The position numbers were made by a program, and so were the translations under genes. Positions 1 through 6,193 of a stretch of 11,134 nucleotides of DNA are shown here, in pieces (position 1 is the first letter of the stretch; each line of letters opens with the position of its first letter). A model generated the notes under the pieces. It did not search any database. It saw nothing but the letters and a program-made list of their open reading frames with translations, and was not told the origin of the DNA. Source of the stretch: an uncultured Gemmatimonadota bacterium (GTDB taxonomy: Bacteria > Gemmatimonadota > Gemmatimonadetes > Longimicrobiales > Gaopeijiaceae); NCBI GenBank assembly GCA_938030915.1, contig CALHIO010000244.1, positions 1 through 11,134 of the forward strand, read 5' to 3'.

Positions 1-429
1 ACGTCGCTGCGGAAGGAATACCGGCGCAAGGTGCGAACCATCACTCGGGGCATGCAGACCCTCTGGTTCAAGCGCCACCTCATGAATCCGATCCGGCACG
101 GCTGGTTCGCCTGGATGCTGTTCAGCCACAAGGTCTGCCGGTGGGCGCTTCCTTGGGCAGCAAGTGCTGCCGGACTGGCCCTCGTCGCCTTGGCCCTGGG
201 CGGCGCGCTGTGGGCCCAGGCGATGGTCGCCGGAGGCGTCATCCTGCTCGTTCTCGCGTGGATCGGGTGGCTGCGAGCCGAGGCGCCATCCGTGGCGAAG
301 ATCTTCTCGGTTCCTGCCTATCTCGTCGCCGGAAACGTGGCCGCCATGCACGCGTTCCTGAGAGCGATCAGTGGCGGCAAGGATGCGTTGTGGGAGCCGA
401 CTCGCCGTGAGGTGGTGAAGGCGGGGTAG
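1..429 (+). CDS. Glycosyltransferase family 2-like membrane protein, C-terminal fragment (5' end outside window)
   Basis: The reading frame is open from base 1 and ends at TAG 427-429, giving the last 142 residues of a longer protein. The fragment starts with a basic stretch (RKEYRRKVRTITRGMQTL) followed by a segment rich in Trp and His (FAWMLFSHKVCRWALPW). From memory this pattern is typical of the tail of exopolysaccharide GT2 enzymes, where a cytoplasmic amphipathic segment precedes closing membrane helices. Two strong hydrophobic helices (about residues 54-80) and a third weaker one (about 98-118) follow. The catalytic DxD and QxxRW region would lie upstream, outside the window, so the donor sugar cannot be judged. 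A GTG at 31 could be mistaken for a start, but the frame continues upstream and the protein would lack its catalytic domain. The gene converges on the minus-strand operon and its last 112 bases overlap the final operon gene. The family call is by pattern only. Confidence 0.68.
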   Translation, partial: TSLRKEYRRKVRTITRGMQTLWFKRHLMNPIRHGWFAWMLFSHKVCRWALPWAASAAGLALVALALGGALWAQAMVAGGVILLVLAWIGWLRAEAPSVAKIFSVPAYLVAGNVAAMHAFLRAISGGKDALWEPTRREVVKAG

Positions 430-2345
430 CCCCCCACCAGCTCCCCCACCCTGCTCTCCAGTCGAGCCCGAAGCTCCTCCACCTCGACAACGTGACCCGC
501 TACCTGGTCCACAACTCCCACTACCTGCTCCATCTGGGCGACGGCCCTCGCAACCAGCGGCTGGATATATCCATCGACCTCAGCTCGCACCCGAGCTTCA
601 GCGGCCTCGATTTCCTGACCAACCTCTCGCCGCAGCGATGCGGCAACCGCGTCCCCGAGATTCGATGAGACCTGCAGTTCCGGGTTCTGAATCGATCCGA
701 CCAGAGCCATCTCCACATCGACCGAGTTCAGACCCATAAGCGTCCGGCGAACCAGATCCCGAGCCCACTCTTCGGAGCCGACGGAACGCGTGCCGCTCAC
801 CTGAGACGCCGCAGCCGACTCGACATCAACCGAGTCGACGGCCAAACCATCACGACCATCCTCACCTGATAGCCAGCTCAGCTGCTCGGATGACCACCGC
901 ATGCGCGCCTCGATCCGACCACCCTCACGCAGGACCGAAAAGGCGGATGACCCCTGCCCCAGATCCAGCGCACCCCCGAACGCGTCGAGTCGGAGCTGAG
1001 GCAGTCCGACCCCCGACATCGACAGCGAGACCGAATCGCGCGGCACGTCCCCCGTGTGGTCGAGCACCGCGGCCAGGCTCAGCCCCTCGGGGCCGCTCGT
1101 CCCACCCGTGCGCCCGACCGTGATCTCCATCGGCTGACCGAGCTGTGCCGGGGACGACGTCAGCCCGCGGATTCGTGCCGTGTAAGAGCCGGCGACCGCA
1201 CCCTCTCCCTCAAGCACAAGGCCGAGATCTCCCTGCTGCAACAGAAAGTCCGGGTACTCCGCCCCTTCACGGAAGTCGAACGTCGTCCCTTCGGCGCGGG
1301 CTCGAGAGGGCCCCGGTCGATTCCTCGGATCGAGTCCGGGCGGGAGGAAGCGCTCGGCGGCCTGAGCCCAGTACAGAACCGGCTTGAGCCAGACCAGCGC
1401 CGTGCCCCCGAAGAGGGCCGGCGAAATCGTGGGGGCATCGAGCGAGGGGATGTCGAGCAGGCTGCGCGCGTAGGCGAGGTCCTCGGCCCGCAGGCGATCC
1501 ACCGTCGCCTGATCGAACGCCAACCCGGACAGCCCCTCACGGACGTTGCCGTCGAGCGTCCGGATGTCCGCCTGAAGACTCGTCACCCCCTCCAGCGCAG
1601 CGCGACCGTCGCGAAGGAGGCCCGGCAACTGCAGGGCGTTCAACGGAGTCAGTCGGAAGTCTTCGAGGCGCTGCAGCACGGTCTGGAGAGAATCGAGTCG
1701 CGTGCGAGGATCGAGGGACGCCACATCGGCGCCCCACGACGACCGCAGCGAATCCGTCTTCTTGACGACGTCACGTACGTACCGAACCGTGGCCAGGCTG
1801 TCCTCGGAGATCGCCTCGGTACGGACGGCGCCACCGAGGCTCTCCAGCGACAGCTCCGGGATCCTGACCTGGTCGGCCCATCCGTTCACCTGACGCCAGA
1901 GCGCGCCAGCCTCGGGGTCCGGATTGTCCAAGGCCCCCGACGTCTCCCGTTCGGTGTTGAACCGAACGCCCGTCACGGTGAGTTGCTCGATCACGACCTT
2001 CTTCTGGAGCAGCGGCTCGAGCATGACGTCCCCGATGATCTCTTCGGCCTCGAAGAGATTCGTCATGGGACGATCGGGATTCGCGACCTGCAGACCGGTC
2101 AGGCGCACCCGCCCTTCCGTAGGTCGAATGTCGGCTGACTCGAGTTCGACCTTCGCGCCGATGAGAGAGGCCCCCGTCTCCTCCACACCGCGTTCCACGA
2201 GGCGATCCGCGTAGAGCCACCACGCAACGCCGACGAGGAGTACGAATCCCGCAAAGACGACGAGACCGGGCGGCCGAAAGAACCGGCTCTTCGTTCGCGC
2301 ACCGGTGCTCGGACCCTCACCGACCGGAGTCTGGGCGTCCACCAT
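318..2345 (-). CDS. TIGR03545-like, AsmA-like membrane-anchored protein
   Basis: A 675-residue protein of unknown function. About 25 polar residues precede one membrane helix (about 27-46, GLVVFAGFVLLVGVAWWLYA), so the rest is probably periplasmic. The segment after the helix (a region reading VELESADIRPTEGRVRLTGL) resembles the start of AsmA/TIGR03545 proteins, which form elongated beta structures in the envelope. Long polar helical stretches occur near 155-300 and 555-640, the latter probably coiled coil. The identification rests on the N-terminal pattern and on the neighbour upstream, because TIGR03545 and TIGR03546 are known as a gene pair. The start chosen is the ATG at 2345, which shares one base with the upstream stop (TGATG). 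A GTG at 2348 would add one residue and overlap by four bases. A G-rich stretch a few bases upstream could act as ribosome binding site. The last 37 residues are encoded opposite the convergent glycosyltransferase and look unlike the rest, so the true end is uncertain. Function may be envelope lipid or polymer handling, which is inference. Confidence 0.72.
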   Translation of the reverse strand: MVDAQTPVGEGPSTGARTKSRFFRPPGLVVFAGFVLLVGVAWWLYADRLVERGVEETGASLIGAKVELESADIRPTEGRVRLTGLQVANPDRPMTNLFEAEEIIGDVMLEPLLQKKVVIEQLTVTGVRFNTERETSGALDNPDPEAGALWRQVNGWADQVRIPELSLESLGGAVRTEAISEDSLATVRYVRDVVKKTDSLRSSWGADVASLDPRTRLDSLQTVLQRLEDFRLTPLNALQLPGLLRDGRAALEGVTSLQADIRTLDGNVREGLSGLAFDQATVDRLRAEDLAYARSLLDIPSLDAPTISPALFGGTALVWLKPVLYWAQAAERFLPPGLDPRNRPGPSRARAEGTTFDFREGAEYPDFLLQQGDLGLVLEGEGAVAGSYTARIRGLTSSPAQLGQPMEITVGRTGGTSGPEGLSLAAVLDHTGDVPRDSVSLSMSGVGLPQLRLDAFGGALDLGQGSSAFSVLREGGRIEARMRWSSEQLSWLSGEDGRDGLAVDSVDVESAAASQVSGTRSVGSEEWARDLVRRTLMGLNSVDVEMALVGSIQNPELQVSSNLGDAVAASLRREVGQEIEAAEARVRAEVDGYIQPLVARAVAQMEQVVGVVDQVAGHVVEVEELRARLESRVGELVGGYPAFTTSRRVGSHNASLPPLIALRNACMAATFPATR

Positions 2346-2869
2346 CACACCCCCGGCCGGAACAGACGGTAGATCCCGTACACCTTCGAGGCACGAATCG
2401 CCTTGAAGAGCCGCGCATTCCGGTACCGCTCATAGATGGTCGCTCGATACCAGCCGACGCCGAGGCGAGCCAGGACGAAGATCGGGACGACAGCCACGAT
2501 CCAACTGACAAGACTGCCCACGACGATCGTGTTCGTCGGATTTCCGAGCGCGATCACGGGCGTGTTGTACAGCGCGACCCACAAAGGCAGGAGCGCCGAC
2601 GTGTCGGCCAGCAGTGTCGTGCCGATGGAGTCGAAGAGCGGGTCGAGCGCGAAGCCGACCGGCGTGAAGATCAACCAGCCCAGGGTGGCGCCGGGCACCG
2701 AAACCCGGAAGAAGAGGATGACCCCCACGATCAGAAGGTTGTGCAGGCTGATCAGCGGCGTCAGACCCAGACACGCGCCGATCGCGATGCCCGCGGACAC
2801 CTGACCGGGTGTCCCCTCCGAGTTGAGGGCCTTCACGAGGCTCTGGATGAACTTGATGACCCAGTACAT
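2345..2869 (-). CDS. TIGR03546/DUF2062-like inner-membrane protein
   Basis: A 174-residue membrane protein with the look of the DUF2062 group. It has a short amphipathic start (MYWVIKFIQSLVKALNSEGT) and a Gly-rich segment with the family-like pattern GxxxGxxPLISLHNLL (about 30-46). Further hydrophobic helices lie at about 44-56, 60-75 and 115-136, and the tail after 140 is basic. DUF2062 proteins are uncharacterised. TIGR03546 members are usually encoded next to TIGR03545 members, and here the next gene fits that partner and overlaps this stop by one to four bases, which strongly suggests co-translation. The ATG lies 9 bases after the stop of the glycosidase gene. No clear Shine-Dalgarno sequence precedes it, so translation may depend on ribosomes finishing the upstream gene. 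Length is normal for the family. The biochemical role is unknown. Confidence 0.82.
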   Translation of the reverse strand: MYWVIKFIQSLVKALNSEGTPGQVSAGIAIGACLGLTPLISLHNLLIVGVILFFRVSVPGATLGWLIFTPVGFALDPLFDSIGTTLLADTSALLPLWVALYNTPVIALGNPTNTIVVGSLVSWIVAVVPIFVLARLGVGWYRATIYERYRNARLFKAIRASKVYGIYRLFRPGV

Positions 2870-2878
2870 GCAGACAAT

Positions 2879-4003
2879 CTACCGGGCGAAGGCCGCCCGG
2901 AGGCCCTCCCAGATTTCCTGATCTCCGTACGCCAGCGGGAAGAGGGCGATCCCGCCGATCCCACGAGCGCGCGCGAAGTCGTACTTCTCCCGGAGGCTCT
3001 CCGCGTCTTCGTACCAGCCCTGACGCCATCCGTCCGCAGCCTCGTAGCGGTACCACGGGGAACGGCTCGAGCCGTCACGCTCCACGCCGTGACGCGCTGC
3101 TTCGTCACGCGCCGACGGTGCGCCACCCACCATCTCGGGGGGGGCGGCATACGGGATCGTGATGCCGACCCCTCGCGTCGGTGCGCCGAGCGCATCGCTC
3201 TCGACGGGCCATTCATATCCGTACAGGGGCACGCTCATGACGATCTTCGCAGCCGGAACACCGAACGCCCGGAAACGGTTGAGAACCGTGTCCCAGTTGA
3301 GACGCCCCCATCCGCCAAGCCCGGCGACCGGCCCCGCAGTCGAGCTGCCCGCGCTGTGATAGTCGTACCCCTGGACCACCAGATAATCGGCTACGCGTCC
3401 CAGGACTCGCTCGTTGTAGACGTCGTCGTCGTCGAACGCCATCGCGAAGACGGAGAGCGCCCTCGACGGGTGTCGAATCCGCATCTCCGCTGCGACCGCC
3501 ACGACGAACGCGGTGAAGCCGTCGCGCACATCGGGCTCCACGGTCTCGAACACCTCGAAATCGAGGTGGATGCCCGCAACGTCGGGTGACGCGTCGAGCA
3601 GGCCGACCACGTTCTCCACGAGACGCGCGACCCTCTCGGCGTCGGGAAAGAGCGTCCGGAACGCGTCGGCATCGTGCATCGACACGGTGGGCGTCACCTG
3701 GACTCCCGCGGCTCGGGCCCGCGTGGTCATTTCCCGCCAGCGCACCGTCCATCCGTGGCGATCGAGGAACCCTCCCTCGGCATCGGCCTCGAGCTCGAAG
3801 AAGTAGAGCTCGTCGAGGACGTCGAACGGATACTCGGTCCACGCCTCTTCTGCCCAGTAGACGTGATACCCGGCGATGAAGGGCGCCGCCGAGTTGGTGG
3901 GCATCGCGACCCGTTCGAGCGCTCCACCACCCGCACACCCCGATACCACGAGGACGAGCATCGGGAGACCTCCCAGTCTCCACATGCGTCCCGCGCGTGA
4001 CAC
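2879..4003 (-). CDS. GH18-like glycosidase lipoprotein
   Basis: A 374-residue predicted lipoprotein with a glycoside hydrolase family 18-like barrel. The N-terminus carries a basic and hydrophobic signal with lipobox VSGC, making Cys23 the lipidated residue. The barrel starts near residue 43 (AGYHVYW). The catalytic strand reads AGIHLDFE, with Glu150 as the likely acid and Asp148 two residues earlier. The usual DGxDxDxE motif has lost its first Asp (Ala) and second Asp (His), but the two residues most needed for substrate-assisted cleavage remain. Later segments (VVQGYDYH, and VPLYGYEW followed by a Trp- and Tyr-rich region) fit GH18 substrate-binding strands. The start is the GTG at 4003, which has a good AGGAG 7 bases upstream. 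An ATG at 4063 would add 20 residues ahead of the signal and overlap the previous gene by 50 bases; an ATG at 3985 has no better ribosome site. The neighbouring deacetylase gene suggests an amino-sugar polymer substrate, as with the PgaB glycosidase half. Substrate is inferred. Confidence 0.82.
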   Translation of the reverse strand: MSRAGRMWRLGGLPMLVLVVSGCAGGGALERVAMPTNSAAPFIAGYHVYWAEEAWTEYPFDVLDELYFFELEADAEGGFLDRHGWTVRWREMTTRARAAGVQVTPTVSMHDADAFRTLFPDAERVARLVENVVGLLDASPDVAGIHLDFEVFETVEPDVRDGFTAFVVAVAAEMRIRHPSRALSVFAMAFDDDDVYNERVLGRVADYLVVQGYDYHSAGSSTAGPVAGLGGWGRLNWDTVLNRFRAFGVPAAKIVMSVPLYGYEWPVESDALGAPTRGVGITIPYAAPPEMVGGAPSARDEAARHGVERDGSSRSPWYRYEAADGWRQGWYEDAESLREKYDFARARGIGGIALFPLAYGDQEIWEGLRAAFAR

Positions 4004-4010
4004 CGATCTG

Positions 4011-4015
4011 CTCCT
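4011..4015 (-). promoter_or_regulatory. Ribosome binding site of the GH18-like lipoprotein gene, fused to the upstream stop codon
   Basis: On the minus strand the sequence reads TTAGGAG, then seven bases, then GTG at 4003. The TAG stop of the deacetylase (4016-4014) lies inside the Shine-Dalgarno element. A ribosome ending the deacetylase is therefore positioned to restart on the lipoprotein, which supports translational coupling and decides the start in favour of GTG 4003. Confidence 0.7.
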
Positions 4016-5921
4016 AAGGGGTGGTGGCGACCGTGACGAAGGAGATCCGGTGCAGATCGCCACCGATCAGTGAACCGACCCTCACCCGCATCCCCCATGA
4101 CTCATCCACGTACTCGACCGACACGCCATCGACCGTCGGAAGAATCCTCTCGTCCTCGGTGGGCAGGACAACGTCCACCCACAGGTCATCGACGGCCGAG
4201 CCGGTGGAGATCGAGACCGTGAGATCCGGGAGATCGGTGGCCTCGAAGCCAGGCCCGGGATCCATCGACGCGTCCGTCCATCGGACCTCCACCGCACTCC
4301 GGTTCAGCCACCAGTCGGCTGCCTCGTCCGCCTGCGCGAGCCACCACCCACCCTGTGCGCGCACGGTATCCGCGATCGTTCTCACCGCATCCAGACGCGG
4401 CCCGTCGACGATGATCTGGGTATGGCCCGCAACGATGGCGAGCCCGCCAATCGCCCGGAGCTTTTTCGTGCCGGCGAGCCACGCGGTGACGAGCCCCTGC
4501 GAGCGCAGCGTCACGTCACGTACGATGACCGTGTAGTCGTCCTTCAGGACTCGCGGCAGGAGCACGATCGGGCCCAGCTCGGTCTCATGCACCTCCGGGC
4601 TGGCCGTGCGAGCCTCGTTAGCGGCGAGCACGTACGATCCGCCGACCTGTTTCCAGGCGCGCAGCGTGATCGAGTCCACAGCCTCCTCGGGCGCACGCAG
4701 ACCGGCGGGCCCGACCCCCGTCCATGACTCGATATCCCGCCAACTGCGGTCGAGGCGCATCGACTGCTCCTGCGCCGTCATACCCACGAGTGGCGTGTGA
4801 TCGACGGTCTGGGAGCCCACTTCACCTGCGGAAATCAGGGCATCGGCGAGCCGGTCGTCGTTCTCCACGAGCTGAGAAACGGGAAAGAACGTGATCGGGA
4901 GTTCTTCGAGCTCGAACATCGCGGCGGCGTCGAGCGCGTTCACGTACTCGTCGACCCCTTCGACGTCGAGAACGAAGACGAGTGCAGCCCGAGCGGCGCC
5001 CGGCCACGCGCTGGGCGCGGCACTCGGGGTGCCCGCCGCCCACAGGAGCCCGTTGCGCAGAATCCGGTCGATGCGCGCTTCATCGAGCGCGGTAGCCCCC
5101 TGATCCATGCGCAAACCGAACCACGTAACGCGCCCGCCTTCCTCCGTTCTCGTGGTCGAGACGGCGACGTCCGCACCCAGACCCTCGTCATCAGGGGAAG
5201 GATTCAGAGCCCAGTCCGACCAGTAGATCCGCTCACCGGGCATGCGGAGTGCGATCACGGGATCCGGACGCAGTTCGACCCGAGTCCCGGGATCGATCCC
5301 GGGCGACGTCGGCACTCCACCCGGCACCGTGAGATAGAGCGCCTCTCTAGCCGGCAGCTCCCGCAGAGCCTCCGCCCCGGTCACGTCGGTCAGCGTCGTC
5401 CACCCACGCCACTCACACTCACCATCCCGCACGCCCAACGCCCAGTTCGCGACGACACTTCCTCCGCGGGCCAGATGGGCTCCGAGAATGGCCAGTTCTT
5501 CCGACGAAAGGCACGGGGACTCGGGCAGCACCATGAGTTCGTCGACCGTGGTCGCCCCCAGCTCCTCCGCCGAGCGCGCGACTCGAACGGCCCCACCCAC
5601 ATCCTCGATCAACTCCGCCCAGCGTTCGAGCTGGTCCAGGTAGAAGTCCGGGTTCTCGAAGTACGAGGCGTTGGCCTCGGACTCCAGGATCACCGCCGAG
5701 AACGGAACCGGGGCAATCGCCGCCGCCCGTGACGGCTCCGCCGCCGGCAGCGCCGGCGGAGCTTCGACGAGCCCGGGCGTCACCTGCCGGATGTCAATGT
5801 TCTCCCACAGAGCCAGACCTGCGCCGACGACAAGCGCTCCGACGAACCCGAGCGTCACGAATCCGCCGAGCCACCACCACGCCTCTTTGGCGCGGGGGAC
5901 CGGATCACGCTTCGGTCGCAT
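4014..5921 (-). CDS. Membrane-anchored divergent polysaccharide deacetylase (NodB/CE4-like) with extra N- and C-terminal domains
   Basis: A 635-residue protein. A membrane helix at about 17-39 follows a basic N-terminus, which would place the rest in the periplasm. Residues about 73-295 form an alpha/beta domain (starting FSAVILESEA) that resembles class I amidotransferase-like folds used for binding, with no Cys-His-Glu triad that I can identify. Residues about 310-530 look like a NodB deacetylase barrel: motif 1 is LDVEG (Asp319, Glu321), motif 2 is SQTVDH (Gln371, His375), motif 3 is RAPEE (Arg409), and a late GHTQ (His500) may serve as the motif-5 His. The usual first metal-binding His of motif 2 is Gln and the second Asp of motif 1 is Glu, so metal use may differ or activity may be lost. 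A beta-rich tail follows from about 545. By context it would act on the nascent amino-sugar polymer, like the N-terminal half of PgaB. The ATG start overlaps the upstream stop by 17 bases, with a G-rich stretch just before it. Confidence 0.74.
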   Translation of the reverse strand: MRPKRDPVPRAKEAWWWLGGFVTLGFVGALVVGAGLALWENIDIRQVTPGLVEAPPALPAAEPSRAAAIAPVPFSAVILESEANASYFENPDFYLDQLERWAELIEDVGGAVRVARSAEELGATTVDELMVLPESPCLSSEELAILGAHLARGGSVVANWALGVRDGECEWRGWTTLTDVTGAEALRELPAREALYLTVPGGVPTSPGIDPGTRVELRPDPVIALRMPGERIYWSDWALNPSPDDEGLGADVAVSTTRTEEGGRVTWFGLRMDQGATALDEARIDRILRNGLLWAAGTPSAAPSAWPGAARAALVFVLDVEGVDEYVNALDAAAMFELEELPITFFPVSQLVENDDRLADALISAGEVGSQTVDHTPLVGMTAQEQSMRLDRSWRDIESWTGVGPAGLRAPEEAVDSITLRAWKQVGGSYVLAANEARTASPEVHETELGPIVLLPRVLKDDYTVIVRDVTLRSQGLVTAWLAGTKKLRAIGGLAIVAGHTQIIVDGPRLDAVRTIADTVRAQGGWWLAQADEAADWWLNRSAVEVRWTDASMDPGPGFEATDLPDLTVSISTGSAVDDLWVDVVLPTEDERILPTVDGVSVEYVDESWGMRVRVGSLIGGDLHRISFVTVATTP

Positions 5922-6156
5922 GTCCCCCCATGTCGGCTACGTCTCGATCCAGCTGGTCGAGGTTGGTCTTGCTGCCTGACCCGCCGGGCGGTGGATCGAA
6001 CGTGACGAAGTACCGAAGAGCATCCGGATCGTCGTCGCGGGGCCTCGGCTCGCGCGACAGACGCAGCTTGTATGCAACGTACGTGACCACGGCGAGAATG
6101 ATCGTGACCAGAATCGTGACGACGACGATCGCGACGAGAATGTCGACGACGTTCAT
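5905..6156 (-). CDS. Small single-span membrane protein (PgaD position)
   Basis: An 83-residue protein that I do not recognise by sequence. It begins with a very hydrophobic helix at about residues 4-28, rich in Val and Ile. A basic stretch (KLRLSREPRPR) comes next, then a polar tail with a Pro-Gly-rich patch (PPPGGSGS) and an acidic end. The positive-inside rule places the tail in the cytoplasm. It sits 37 bases after the synthase stop and overlaps the deacetylase start by 17 bases, so it belongs to the operon. In E. coli the small membrane protein PgaD assists the PgaC synthase and is needed for its c-di-GMP response; this gene is in the matching place but is shorter, has one helix rather than two, and shows no clear similarity. 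A role as synthase partner is inference. A GAGG five bases before the ATG supports the start. Confidence 0.75.
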   Translation of the reverse strand: MNVVDILVAIVVVTILVTIILAVVTYVAYKLRLSREPRPRDDDPDALRYFVTFDPPPGGSGSKTNLDQLDRDVADMGGHATEA

Positions 6157-6161
6157 GGGCG

Positions 6162-6177
6162 CCTCAGTGAGGTGAGG
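6162..6177 (-). promoter_or_regulatory. Possible hairpin covering the ribosome binding site of the small membrane protein gene
   Basis: In the 37-base gap after the synthase gene, the minus strand reads CCTCA, six loop bases, then TGAGG. The 3' arm of this five-pair stem contains the GAGG Shine-Dalgarno element of the following gene. Such a stem could lower translation of the small protein. The stem is short and could be chance in GC-rich DNA. Confidence 0.25.
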
Positions 6178-6193
6178 GGACCTCGTTCAGGGA

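Noticed and set aside
411..438. Inverted-repeat-like sequence GGTGG...GGGG TAG CCCC CCACC at the end of the glycosyltransferase gene, considered as a terminator
   Set aside because: The stem is interrupted by a seven-base bulge, the inner loop is only three bases, and no T-run follows on either strand.
1769..1783. Palindromic cgtacgta-type sequence, with similar ones near 4515 and 6078, considered as an operator
   Set aside because: All copies lie inside coding regions far from gene starts, and the matches are short and inconsistent, as expected by chance in this composition.
1056..2138. 360-residue plus-strand frame
   Set aside because: It is antisense to the TIGR03545-like gene, is rich in Arg, Gln and Pro without domain character, and has no ribosome binding site. 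It is a GC-rich shadow frame.
3418..3435. Run of cgtcgt triplets, considered as a simple repeat
   Set aside because: It encodes a short Asp run (FDDDDVY) in the GH18-like protein and is only about five units long, so it is ordinary coding sequence.
4797..5732. 311-residue plus-strand frame
   Set aside because: It lies wholly opposite the deacetylase gene, which has clear domain motifs in its own frame; the shadow has Arg/Pro-rich composition and no recognisable fold.
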